Shown one piece after another: positions 28,296-38,000 of a stretch of 64,000 bases of DNA; within the stretch, counting starts at the first letter, position 1; the number at the start of each line of letters is the position of its first letter. The notes below the pieces were generated by a model. It did not search any database. It saw only the letters and a program-made list of their open reading frames with translations, and was not told where the DNA came from. The translations under genes and the position numbers were made by a program. This stretch comes from Pseudomonas sp. R5-89-07 (GTDB lineage: Bacteria > Pseudomonadota > Gammaproteobacteria > Pseudomonadales > Pseudomonadaceae). The stretch lies in NCBI RefSeq assembly GCF_003851685.1, contig NZ_CP027727.1, positions 496,001 to 560,000 on the forward strand, in the 5' to 3' direction.

Positions 28296-28546
28296 GCGGC
28301 GGGCTGGACCAGACGGTACACCGCCTCTACCACGTCGTTCACGGTGCGCACCGCCTTGAATTCTTCAGCGGCGATTTTCTTGCCGGTCTGGCGCTTGATG
28401 TGGTCGATCAGGTCCACGGCATCGATGCTGTCGATTTCCAGGTCCTGGTACAGGTTGGCATCGAGGGTGACGCGTTCAGGTTCCAGTTCAAACAGTTCCA
28501 CCAAGGCGTCGCGCAGGGTGTTGAAAATATCGTCACGAGTTTGCAT
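28292..28546 (-). CDS. apeF: Acyl carrier protein (ApeF-like)
   Basis: 84 residues, acidic. S40 in LEIDSIDAVDLIDHI is the 4'-phosphopantetheine attachment site. One of two ACPs in the operon; the pair is typical of APE clusters, one carrying starter or elongating chain. It lies nine bases after ApeE. No dedicated phosphopantetheinyl transferase gene is seen in the operon. Confidence 0.88.
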   Translation of the reverse strand: MQTRDDIFNTLRDALVELFELEPERVTLDANLYQDLEIDSIDAVDLIDHIKRQTGKKIAAEEFKAVRTVNDVVEAVYRLVQPAA

Positions 28547-28555
28547 GGTCCGGTC

Positions 28556-28825
28556 TCAAGCTGCCTGTCTGGCCGTGACGAATGCCGCAAGGCTGGCCAC
28601 GTTGGTGAAATGATTGCGCGTGTCCTTGGCGTCGGCGTCGATCTTGATGCCGTACGTTTTCTGGATGGCCAGGCCCAGTTCCAGGGCGTCCACCGAATCC
28701 AGGCCCAGGCCTTCGCCGAACAGGGTCTGGTCGCTGCCGATGTCGTCGACGCTGATGTCTTCCAGGCCCAGGGCCTCGATGATCAGCATCTTTATGTCGT
28801 GCTCAAGGCGTTGTTGGTCGCTCAT
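28556..28825 (-). CDS. apeE: Acyl carrier protein (ApeE-like)
   Basis: 89 residues, acidic. S44 in GLGLDSVDALELGLAI is the phosphopantetheine site. The start (MSDQQRLEHD) is inside a longer open frame whose upstream part overlaps the acyltransferase gene. In described APE pathways ApeE carries the growing polyene. Overlaps the preceding gene by 23 bases. Confidence 0.88.
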   Translation of the reverse strand: MSDQQRLEHDIKMLIIEALGLEDISVDDIGSDQTLFGEGLGLDSVDALELGLAIQKTYGIKIDADAKDTRNHFTNVASLAAFVTARQAA

Positions 28826-29615
28826 CTTCGGCGAGCTCCTTAATGAAATAGTGATGCAGGTAATCGTTGAGCTTGCGTGACGCCTGGGGCGCGGGGCCCT
28901 GTGCGGCAAACGCGTGTGGTTCTATATCGGCACCGACGCGCAAACTGAAGTGGAATCGGCATTTGGGAATGCGATACCACGGCTCGGCCTTGGTCAGCGT
29001 GGTGGGGCTGACCTTGATCACCACCGGGGTGATGATTGTCGCACCGCGCAGCGCAATGGCCGCGCCGCCGCGATGAAAGGCAGGTGCCGCGCCGGGTGTG
29101 GTGCGGGTGCCCTCGGGAAAGATGATCAGGGTCTGGCCTGTGCGCAGGGCGTCGGCGGCCGCATCGAGCATGTCGGCGCTGCCGTCGTTGCTGATGTAGC
29201 CCGCGTCGCGCACCGGGCCACGGGTGAACGGGTTTTGAAACAGGCTCTGCTTGACCACGCAGTTGGTCTGGCGCATCAGGCCGATCAGGAACACCACGTC
29301 GATCAGCGACGGATGGTTGGCGACGATCATTTGGCCAGGGCGGCCGAGGTTTTCCGCGCCTTCGACGCTGTACGTGAGGATGCCCAGGAATTTCATCAGC
29401 CGAATAAAAAACCAGAACAGGCAACTGATGGTGTGGCGCGCGCGTCGTTGATGCTGTTCGGCGTTACCCGGCAGGCAACTGAGCAGCGGGAATACCAGCA
29501 AACGCAGGCACAGCCCGCCGACACCGAACACAAAGAAGCTGGCGGCCGTGGCGAACAGGCGCCAGTAATAGGCCTGCCGTGGTTTGTCAGTCAGGGCTTG
29601 CGTCGCCAGTTCCAT
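28803..29615 (-). CDS. PlsC-like 1-acylglycerol-3-phosphate acyltransferase family protein (ApeD position)
   Basis: 270 residues. Motif I is VANHPSLIDVVFL (the HX4D block as NHPSLID) and motif III is FPEGTRTTPG, both diagnostic of the PlsC superfamily. An N-terminal hydrophobic stretch (about 18-40) anchors it in the inner membrane. It probably transfers an acyl group, perhaps the aryl polyene itself, to a lipid acceptor. ATG at 29615 follows GGAAGAA; the longer frame upstream overlaps ApeC and is not needed. Confidence 0.83.
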   Translation of the reverse strand: MELATQALTDKPRQAYYWRLFATAASFFVFGVGGLCLRLLVFPLLSCLPGNAEQHQRRARHTISCLFWFFIRLMKFLGILTYSVEGAENLGRPGQMIVANHPSLIDVVFLIGLMRQTNCVVKQSLFQNPFTRGPVRDAGYISNDGSADMLDAAADALRTGQTLIIFPEGTRTTPGAAPAFHRGGAAIALRGATIITPVVIKVSPTTLTKAEPWYRIPKCRFHFSLRVGADIEPHAFAAQGPAPQASRKLNDYLHHYFIKELAEDERPTTP

Positions 29616-30310
29616 ACTCGGTTCTTCCAGGCATGTTGGCAGGCACCCTGTTCGGTCAACAGGGTGCGCAGCAGGTTCAGGGCGTGGGGCCACTGGGTTT
29701 GAGTGAGTTGGACAGTGCCGCTGTTCAGTTCCAACCGCCACTCGTCGCCCGGCGTCAGCAAAAGGCCGAGGGCGTAGGGGAAGGGCACGTCAGCGATCCA
29801 GCTGGCATACGCCTCGGGCGGTTGTTCTTCGGTAATGATCAGCAAGACGGCAGGGGCGCCTTCATTGAGCAGCGCGGCGGCTTCGAGCAGACCGTGCTCA
29901 AGGCCATCACCGGCGGCGGCGAGTGCCGTCATTTCGCTGGTTTCATTGCGCAGGATCGACCACAGGCCAATCACCGCGTTATGCACTGACAGGCTGAACT
30001 GGGTCGGCGACAGCGGCTGCTCGTTGGCCAAGTCGCTGAGGATGTCGAGGGTGCGCGGGGTTTCGCCGTGGCGGGAAATAAACACCAGTGGCAGCGCTTC
30101 AAGGCCCTCGGCCAGTGGCCAGCCCACGCTGAACGCCATGCGCGCCAGACGGCTCAAGCGTCGGCGTTGCATGGCTGGCAGAAATGACACATCCGGGGAT
30201 GCGTCGCTGGCGGGCAGCAACACCGGGTCCCGGCACCAGGCGTGCCAGTCATCCGCACTCTCCAGGCCAGGAGCCCAGGCGCGCCATTGGGCGATGTTGA
30301 AGTTGATCAC
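29591..30310 (-). CDS. apeC: Ketosynthase-like chain length factor (ApeC-like), first gene of the APE operon
   Basis: 239 residues, much shorter than a true ketosynthase. It matches the N-terminal-like ketosynthase domain (PF13723 type): FISRHGETPRT followed by PTQFSLSVHNAVIGL. The usual catalytic cysteine is absent, as in a chain length factor. It should dimerise with ApeO (15679-16845) and determine polyene length. Start is GTG at 30310. It is the promoter-proximal gene, with the best promoter about 87 bases upstream. Confidence 0.83.
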   Translation of the reverse strand: MINFNIAQWRAWAPGLESADDWHAWCRDPVLLPASDASPDVSFLPAMQRRRLSRLARMAFSVGWPLAEGLEALPLVFISRHGETPRTLDILSDLANEQPLSPTQFSLSVHNAVIGLWSILRNETSEMTALAAAGDGLEHGLLEAAALLNEGAPAVLLIITEEQPPEAYASWIADVPFPYALGLLLTPGDEWRLELNSGTVQLTQTQWPHALNLLRTLLTEQGACQHAWKNRVWNWRRKP

Positions 30311-30396
30311 TGAGAAGTTATCCCGCCCCTGCGGGCTTCCGTGTGCGGCCGATGGCCCCGGATTCCGGGACAGAGGGCAATGGCCGAATGGCGCGC

Positions 30397-30442
30397 ATTA
30401 TCCGGGTGCCGTGGGGTTCTAGCAAATTTTGGTAAGAATTTG
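30397..30442 (-). promoter_or_regulatory. Likely APE operon promoter with overlapping dyad (30311-30625 gap)
   Basis: Read on the minus strand, TTGCTA (30420-30425) and GATAAT (30397-30402) are 17 bases apart. The dyad CAAATT-N8-AATTTG (30423-30442) overlaps the -35, suggesting repression or activation there. Between promoter and ApeC start is a short CCCGC-CCCT-GCGGG hairpin (about 30322-30335). The remainder of the gap towards parA is AT-richer and holds no ORF I trust. Confidence 0.55.
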
Positions 30443-30625
30443 TTCACTATCAATTACAAATAAGTGGGAGGGAATTACAGATTGTGGGCGATTGAGGGCC
30501 GAGTTGGATTGTCGGAGCGTTCCCATTCATTTGTGGGCCAGACACTGGGGATGGATGAACGAGGTAGCTAACCGGCGCTTTTGCGCTCTACACTCGGTCA
30601 TTCATTGATACACGGAGGTTTTCCC

Positions 30626-31396
30626 ATGCGGCGCGTGGTGTTCAATCAAAAAGGCGGCGTGGGCAAGTCCAGCATCGCCTGCAACCTGGCGGCGGTCAGC
30701 GCCAGTGAAGGCTATCGAACCCTGTTGGTGGACCTCGATGCCCAGGCCAACTCCACCCAGTACCTCACCGGCCTGACGGGCGACGATATTCCCATGGGGA
30801 TCGCCGATTTTTTCAAGCAAACCCTGTCTTCCGGGCCGTTTTCGAAGAAGAACAAGGTGGACATCTACGAAACGCCGTTCGACAACCTGCACGTCATCAC
30901 CGCCACGCCGGAACTGGCCGACCTGCAGCCCAAGCTTGAGGCCAAGCACAAGATCAACAAGCTGCGGAAGCTGTTGGATGAGTTGAGCGAGGATTACGAC
31001 CGGATTTACCTGGACACGCCGCCAGCCTTGAATTTTTATGCGGTTTCGGCGCTGATCGCCGCCGATCGGGTATTGATTCCCTTTGATTGCGACAGCTTCT
31101 CGCGCCAGGCCCTGTACGGCCTGTTGGCGGAAATCGAAGAATTGAAGGATGACCATAACGAAGGTCTTGAAGTGGAAGGCATCGTGGTCAACCAGTTCCA
31201 GGCGAGGGCGAGCCTGCCGCAGCAGATCCTGGATGAATTGATCGCTGAAGGCTTGCCGGTATTGCCGGTGTACCTGGCCAGCTCCGTGCGCATGCGCGAG
31301 TCGCACCAGGAGAGCAAGCCGCTGATCCACCTGGACCCACGGCATAAGTTGACGCTGCAGTTTGTGGAACTGCACAACTTGCTGGAAAACACCTGA
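30626..31396 (+). CDS. ParA-family ATPase, orphan
   Basis: 256 residues. The deviant Walker A is KGGVGKSS (9-16), followed by the nucleotide-switch LLVDLDAQANSTQYL and LDTPPALNFY. MinD/ParA ATPases dimerise on ATP and position cargo on nucleoid or membrane. No parB or parS is adjacent, and the chromosomal parAB of Pseudomonas lies elsewhere; this matches the orphan gene I know as PA5028 in PAO1. CGGAGG eight bases before the ATG decides the start. Cargo unknown. Confidence 0.9.
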   Translation: MRRVVFNQKGGVGKSSIACNLAAVSASEGYRTLLVDLDAQANSTQYLTGLTGDDIPMGIADFFKQTLSSGPFSKKNKVDIYETPFDNLHVITATPELADLQPKLEAKHKINKLRKLLDELSEDYDRIYLDTPPALNFYAVSALIAADRVLIPFDCDSFSRQALYGLLAEIEELKDDHNEGLEVEGIVVNQFQARASLPQQILDELIAEGLPVLPVYLASSVRMRESHQESKPLIHLDPRHKLTLQFVELHNLLENT

Positions 31397-31417
31397 CCTC
31401 AAGCAGTGCACAGATCC

Positions 31418-31509
31418 AATGTGGGAGGGGGCTTGCCCCCGATGCGGTATGTCAGCCAGCTTATTTGTAGCTGACCCACCGCTATCGGGGGCAAGCCCCC
31501 TCCCACATT
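31418..31509. repeat. REPIN, class A
   Basis: Arms AATGTGGGAGGGGGCTTGCC and inverse ending AAGCCCCCTCCCACATTT, 92 bases overall. It lies 21 bases after the parA-like stop and may shape its 3' end. Confidence 0.93.
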
Positions 31510-31529
31510 TGGATTTGGAATTTTCCCAC

Positions 31530-31860
31530 AGGGTCTGTAGGAAGTGTCTGGCAGCAGGGGATTGGCCTTGTAACCTTGCCTACAGCTACGCCAGAATCCG
31601 CCGGCTTGTGCGTCTGGATGGGCGTCTCTAAGGTTTGCCGGTCGCTGAATGTTCAGTGATCGGGTTTAGTAGCCCACTCAGACGAAAGCATGTGCACCGC
31701 TCCAAACCATGGCGTTTCTTGCCTGCCGATGGTAGCTGTGCGCAGGGCACCTTCGGGTGCGCCGGGTTTCGCTTTCGTTCTACCGGTCTACTAACCTGCG
31801 TACAGCTGCCGCCCCTTGTTTAGTAGCAAGCAGGCGATGGCCCTGGCAGAGAACGAAAAT
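31530..31860 (+). ncRNA. Long structured leader upstream of DUF6124-like gene
   Basis: No ORF explains this 330-base segment, but it is rich in complementary blocks. GGTTTAGTAG (31663-31672) pairs with CTACTAACC (31788-31796), and just inside, ACGAAAGC (31682-31689) pairs with GCTTTCGT (31771-31778). Within lies a hairpin CACC-TTCG-GGTG (31749-31760). CGCTGAATGTTCAGTG (about 31643-31658) is self-complementary. At the 5' end TGTAGG/CCTACA and TCTGGC/GCCAGA interleave, giving a possible pseudoknot. I recall similar leaders upstream of DUF6124/DUF3077 genes in other P. fluorescens genomes. Confidence 0.6.
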
Positions 31861-32079
31861 ATGAATTTATTTACCGTTACACCCAACCTTCCCACCGAAG
31901 CGCTGGTCATCAACAGCTACGAAACCTTCGCCTCAGTCCGCACCTTATTGCTCAACCTGTCCAACGACCTCACCGGCGAACATCGCGACGTGGCCCTGGC
32001 TATCCATCAATTGAGCGAGCTTGGCGTTATGCTGGTCAGCCAGATGATGGACCGCCAAGCCCCACTGGCCCAAGGCTGA
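31861..32079 (+). CDS. Small DUF6124-like protein
   Basis: 72 residues from ATG 31861 (in-frame ATG 31837 and TTG 31816 are alternatives; none has a strong Shine-Dalgarno). The helical segment HRDVALAIHQLSELGVMLVS resembles the C-terminal part of the DUF6124 family, small proteins of unknown function that are multi-copy in Pseudomonas. Compared with typical members, the N-terminal third is missing. It is preceded by a long structured leader, so post-transcriptional control is plausible. Confidence 0.6.
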   Translation: MNLFTVTPNLPTEALVINSYETFASVRTLLLNLSNDLTGEHRDVALAIHQLSELGVMLVSQMMDRQAPLAQG

Positions 32080-32091
32080 AACACGGTCAAA

Positions 32092-32117
32092 ATGTGGGAG
32101 GGGGCCCCCTCCCACAT
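32092..32117. repeat. Perfect 26-base palindrome, collapsed class A REPIN
   Basis: ATGTGGGAGGGGG is followed immediately by its reverse complement CCCCCTCCCACAT with no spacer. The arms are the outer 13 bases of the class A REP, so the CTTGC core and whole interior appear deleted. It lies between the DUF6124-like and trxC stops (convergent). Confidence 0.85.
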
Positions 32118-32143
32118 GGGTTGGTGTTGTTCTGATGGGCCGG

Positions 32144-32578
32144 TTACACGCCTTGGCTGCGCAACCAGCTCATCAACTGCGGCAACGGAAACGCCCCGCT
32201 CTGGCGCGCCACTTCGCGGCCGTTCTTGAACAGAATCAAACTGGGAATCGAGCGAATCCCCAATTGCGCCGACAGCTGCTGATTGGCCTCGCTGTCGAGC
32301 TTGGCCAGCCGGCACTTGCCTTCCAACTGCCCGGCCGCCTGCTCGAATACCGGCGCAAACGACTTGCACGGCCCGCACCAATCCGCCCACACATCCACCA
32401 GCAATGGCAGGTCGCCCTTGATCTGGCTGGCGTAGTCGCCTTGTTTCAATTCAAAGGGCGTGTTCAGCAACACAGGCTGCTTGCAGCGCCCACATTTCGG
32501 CGCATCCCCCAGGCGTTCGCCTGGGATGCGGTTGAGACCGTTGCAATGAGGGCAGGGGATTACGAGAGGTTCAGACAT
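32144..32578 (-). CDS. trxC: Thioredoxin 2
   Basis: 144 residues. An N-terminal zinc-ribbon with CPHC and CGRC (four cysteines) precedes a thioredoxin fold with the active site WADWCGPCKSF. This is the TrxC type, a cytosolic disulfide reductase induced by oxidative stress in enterobacteria and sensitive to zinc release. AGGAG six bases before the ATG fixes the start. Transcribed divergently from higB. Confidence 0.93.
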   Translation of the reverse strand: MSEPLVIPCPHCNGLNRIPGERLGDAPKCGRCKQPVLLNTPFELKQGDYASQIKGDLPLLVDVWADWCGPCKSFAPVFEQAAGQLEGKCRLAKLDSEANQQLSAQLGIRSIPSLILFKNGREVARQSGAFPLPQLMSWLRSQGV

Positions 32579-32736
32579 CGGAGGCTCCTGGGGACTGGCC
32601 AATAGGGGGTATCTGGTGACGGGGCTGAGATTTATCAAGGCTGGGTGCAGAGACTCATTCGCTCACAGTTTTGCCGGCGCCCCGGTGAGTCGACTGTCTA
32701 GGCTATTTCGTGTGCGCCACCGGTCTGTTTGCGGCT

Positions 32737-32791
32737 ATAGCAAATTGCGATAGTTCGAATTCAGGTTTAACCTTCATAGCAAGATGCGATA
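32737..32791 (+). promoter_or_regulatory. Repeated operator upstream of higBA
   Basis: ATAGCAAATTGCGATA (32737-32752) recurs as ATAGCAAGATGCGATA (32776-32791), 39 bases apart start to start. Each is an imperfect dyad (ATAGCAA against TTGCGAT). The second copy ends ten bases before the toxin ATG. These are probable binding sites for the HigA antitoxin. Confidence 0.65.
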
Positions 32792-32801
32792 AGGACGTTG
32801 C

Positions 32802-33098
32802 ATGCGAGTCATCAGTGAAAGCAGGATCTGGGAAGCAAAGGGAAAATGGCCGCGCTCGGCAACAGCTTTGGATCAGTGGTATCGCGTGATCAAACGCAAC
32901 GCTCCCAAGGACTTCGCTGCAATGAAAGCCATGTTTCCCGCCACGGATAAGGTAGGTGAATTTCATGTGTTTGATATTGGCGGTAACAAGCTGAGGTTGA
33001 TTGCGTCGGTGCAGTATCGAATGCAGCGCGTTTACATCAAGCACCTGCTTGACCATCGCGATTATGAGAAGGACAAATGGAAGGAAAAAATCAGATGA
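32802..33098 (+). CDS. higB: HigB-family toxin of type II toxin-antitoxin system
   Basis: 98 residues. The N-terminal MRVISESRIWEAKGKWPRSA and C-terminal YIKHLLDHRDYEKDKWK are typical of the HigB_toxin family (RelE-like, ribosome-dependent mRNA interferase). Toxin-first order is the HigBA hallmark. AAGGA precedes the ATG. The antitoxin start overlaps its stop (ATGA). AT-richer than the surrounding backbone. Confidence 0.88.
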   Translation: MRVISESRIWEAKGKWPRSATALDQWYRVIKRNAPKDFAAMKAMFPATDKVGEFHVFDIGGNKLRLIASVQYRMQRVYIKHLLDHRDYEKDKWKEKIR

Positions 33099-33496
33099 GC
33101 GCACTTATGCGAGTGGCGGCAGAGCACTGGCAATTCGTTTCGCCTGTGCTGCGCAAGCCGGAAAACGAGGCGGACTACGACGCACTGGTATGTGGTTTGG
33201 ATGAGTTGTTGAGCCTGGTGGGTGAAGACGAGGACAGTCCACTGATGAGCCTGGTCGACATTCTGAGCGACTGGATTGAAGCTTATGATCGTGAGCATCG
33301 CCCTATGCCCGTCGCCAGCGGGGTCGATGTGCTGCGCTACATGATGCGCGAGCACAATCTCACCCAGAGCGACCTTCCGGGGGTTGGGGCGCAGTCAGTC
33401 GTCTCGGAGATATTGAGCGGAAAACGCCAGCTCAACGTGCGCCAGATTCGTTGGCTGGCCGAGCGTTTCGGGGTGTCTGTGGAGACCTTTATCTAA
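33095..33496 (+). CDS. higA: HigA-family antitoxin, XRE-type HTH
   Basis: 133 residues. N-terminal acidic helical part, then a C-terminal HTH (VDVLRYMMREHNLTQSDLPG and SEILSGKRQLNVRQI). It should neutralise HigB and repress the operon through the dyads at 32737-32791. The ATG overlapping the toxin stop, with GGAAGGA upstream, is preferred over the ATG six codons earlier. Confidence 0.87.
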   Translation: MSALMRVAAEHWQFVSPVLRKPENEADYDALVCGLDELLSLVGEDEDSPLMSLVDILSDWIEAYDREHRPMPVASGVDVLRYMMREHNLTQSDLPGVGAQSVVSEILSGKRQLNVRQIRWLAERFGVSVETFI

Positions 33497-33500
33497 GCGC

Positions 33501-35012
<1,512 letters not shown>

Positions 35013-38000
35013 TTAGTCGAGTTTGCTCGGCGGTGGTTCAGGCGCGTCTTCGACCTTTCCGGCGGGCGGCTCGGGGGTATCCTGCTCGGGCGCGACGAGG
35101 GTCTTGCGCTCGTCTTCCACTGGCACCAATTTGTATTCCTGGCCGTGCATGTTCTTCAGGTACACCTCCATCTGCCGGAACGAGATGTTGATGTGCTGCT
35201 TCTTGAACTCACGGTTGATGTAGCGATTGACCTCGTCCAGCACCGGGTTGCGGTCGCCCAGGTCGCGCACATGCATGCGCAGCTCATGGTCGAGGGTGCT
35301 TTCGCCGAAGTTGAGGAAGTACACGTGGGGTTCCGGTTCTTTCAATACCCGTGGGTTTTCCCTGGCGGCTTTGAGCAACAGTTCCCTCACCAGATCCAGG
35401 TCGGAGCCGTAGTCCACCCCCAGTTTCAGGGTGACCCGGGTGATGGTGTCGGTCAGCGACCAGTTGATCAGTTGCCCGGTGATGAACGTCTTGTTCGGGA
35501 CAATGATGTCCTTGCGGTCGAAGTCGGTGATGGTGGTGGCGCGGATGCGGATCTTGCTCACCGTGCCCGACAGATTGCCGATGGTGATGGTGTCGCCGAT
35601 GCGCACCGGGCGCTCGAACAGGATCATGATGCCGGAGATGAAGTTGGCGAAGATCTCCTGCATGCCAAAGCCCAGGCCCACCGACAACGCCGCCACCAGC
35701 CACTGCAACTTGTCCCAGCTGACGCCGAGGGTAGACAGCGTCGAGACAAAACCCACACCGGCGATCACATACGACAGCAACGTCGTGGTGGCATAGGCGC
35801 TGCCTTGTGCGAGCTCCAGTTTGGACAGCACCAGCACTTCGAGTAAGCCTGGCAGGTTGCGCGCCAGGGCGAAGGTGATACCAATGATGATCAGCGCGCC
35901 GAGCAAGTCGCCGATGCTGATAGGCACCATGCTGATGTTCGCACCGGTACCGCTGGTGTATTCGTACAGCGTGACATTATCCAGGTAGGAAAATACCGAG
36001 ATCAGGTCCGACCATACCCAGTAAAGGGCTGCAATGAAGCCGCCGAGCAAGGCCAGGCGGATCAGGCGCAGGGACTGTTCATTGACCTTTTCGATGTCCA
36101 GGGTCGGCTCTTCAACCACCGCTTCGCCGTCACCGGCTTCCTTGGCGGCCTGGCGCTTGGCCAGGGCGCGGGCATAGGCCAGGCGTCGGGCGGCGACGCT
36201 CAGCCAGCGTACGAAGGTGGCTTCGATCACCAGCCAGAACATCAGCAGGTACAGGGTGTTGATCAAGCGGTCGCTGAGCTTGAGCGCGGTGTAGTAGTAG
36301 CCGAAGCAAACCGCGATAAACAGCGCAATGGGCAGGGCGGTGAACAACAGGCCCACGGCCTTGCGAAACAGCGAGGCTTTTTCATGGGTGGGGCTGTTCA
36401 GCAGCAGGCGGCTGAGCAACCACGCCATCAGGGCGTAGCAGGTGAGTACCACGGCGATGCCCAGCACGTCTTCGGCGAGTGCCGCCGGCTGGTGTTCGGC
36501 GATGGCCACCACCGCCACCAGCGCCAGTACCACCAGGCCGAGCTTGCGTACCCAGCCCTGCAGGAATTCGACCTGGGGTTTTTCCCAGCGAAAGTGCAGC
36601 TCGGCCACGCCGCCGGGCGCCAGGATGCGGTAAGCGGTGTAGAACACCAGCCACGCCTGGGCGATCTGCAGCAGGGCCGAACCCAGGTTGGCGTTTTGCC
36701 CACGGGCGTCGATCTGCAGCGCATAGCCGCACAGCGCCAGGCCCAGGGATACCGGCATCGCCAGCAGGATGTTGATCAGGATCGCCTGCGGCGTGTGCCA
36801 CTGGCTGTCGCGCTTGAAGTGACCGATGTCCAGGTGGACTTTATTAAGGCGCTGATACAGCGCCTTGCGCCGCCACAACAGCGCACCGATCAACAGCAGC
36901 AGCGGCAGGAACAGCAATGGGCGCTGGGTCAGGCCGTCATACAGTTCGCTGACGCTGGAAGCCCAGGGCAGGGTGGTGATTTGCTTGCTCAAGTGCGCCG
37001 GTACGGTTTCCAGCCATTCGGTGTCCAGCGGCTTGTTGCTCGGGATCCAGAACATCTGCTCATCGAGCGTGGCGCGCAGGGTGGTGGCGGTGCTGAGCAG
37101 TTGTTTCTGGTTCAGTTGCAGGGTGATGGATTCGTTGAGCAGTGCGCTCAATTCACGGCTCAGGCGCTCCAGCAGGTCGCTGCGGGTGATTGCCAGTTCC
37201 AGCAGGGTGCGGCGCAATTGCGGGGTGACATCGTCCGGCGGCTGGTTGGCCAGCAGGTTATCCACATACGCGCTGGGGGAGCTGATCAGCTCGCGTTGCT
37301 GGTTGACCTCGAACTGGTACAGGCGAATGTTGGCGATGTCGTCGGCCAGGTCTCGGTCGACGGTCAGGCGTGGCAGCGCCTGTTTCTGTTTGTAGAGGAT
37401 CTTGGACAGCAGCAGGCTGCCCTTGAGCACGTTGATCTGCTCGTCCAGCGCCGAATCGCTTTGGGTGACGGTGTCCAGCTGCTGCTTGGTCTGCAGGTTT
37501 TTCTGGGTCAGGTCGTTAAGGCGGTCGGTGCTCTTGAGCAGGTAGTCGGAGAGCTTCAGGTTGGCCGCGCTTTCCGTGGCCAGCAGGCTGCTGCCGCCGG
37601 CTTTCTGCGCCTCGATGGACTGTTGGGTCACCGTTTGCCGGGACTGGGCCAGGCGTTTCTGGTTGATCAGGGTTTGCAGGTCCTGGATTTCCTGCTCCAG
37701 GCGCGCGGTTTTTTCCTGGATAAGGTCGTGCTGGCTGTTGCCCAGGTCCTGCAGCTGGCTGTTGCCGGCCAGTTCCTGACGGCGCAGGGGGATCAGTGCA
37801 TTGAGGGCGGCAAGTTCGGCGTTGAGCTGGTTGCGCTGGTCGCCGCTGAGGGCTTTGCCGTTGTCTTTGCCGGCCTTGAGGGTGGCATTGATCTGCTGGA
37901 TGCGCGTCTGGCTGCTGCTGATTTCGGTCTGCGCGCGCTCGGGACGGGTTTGGGCAGCGATGGTCAGGCTATTGGCGTCGGCCAGCTCTTTTTGCAAGTC

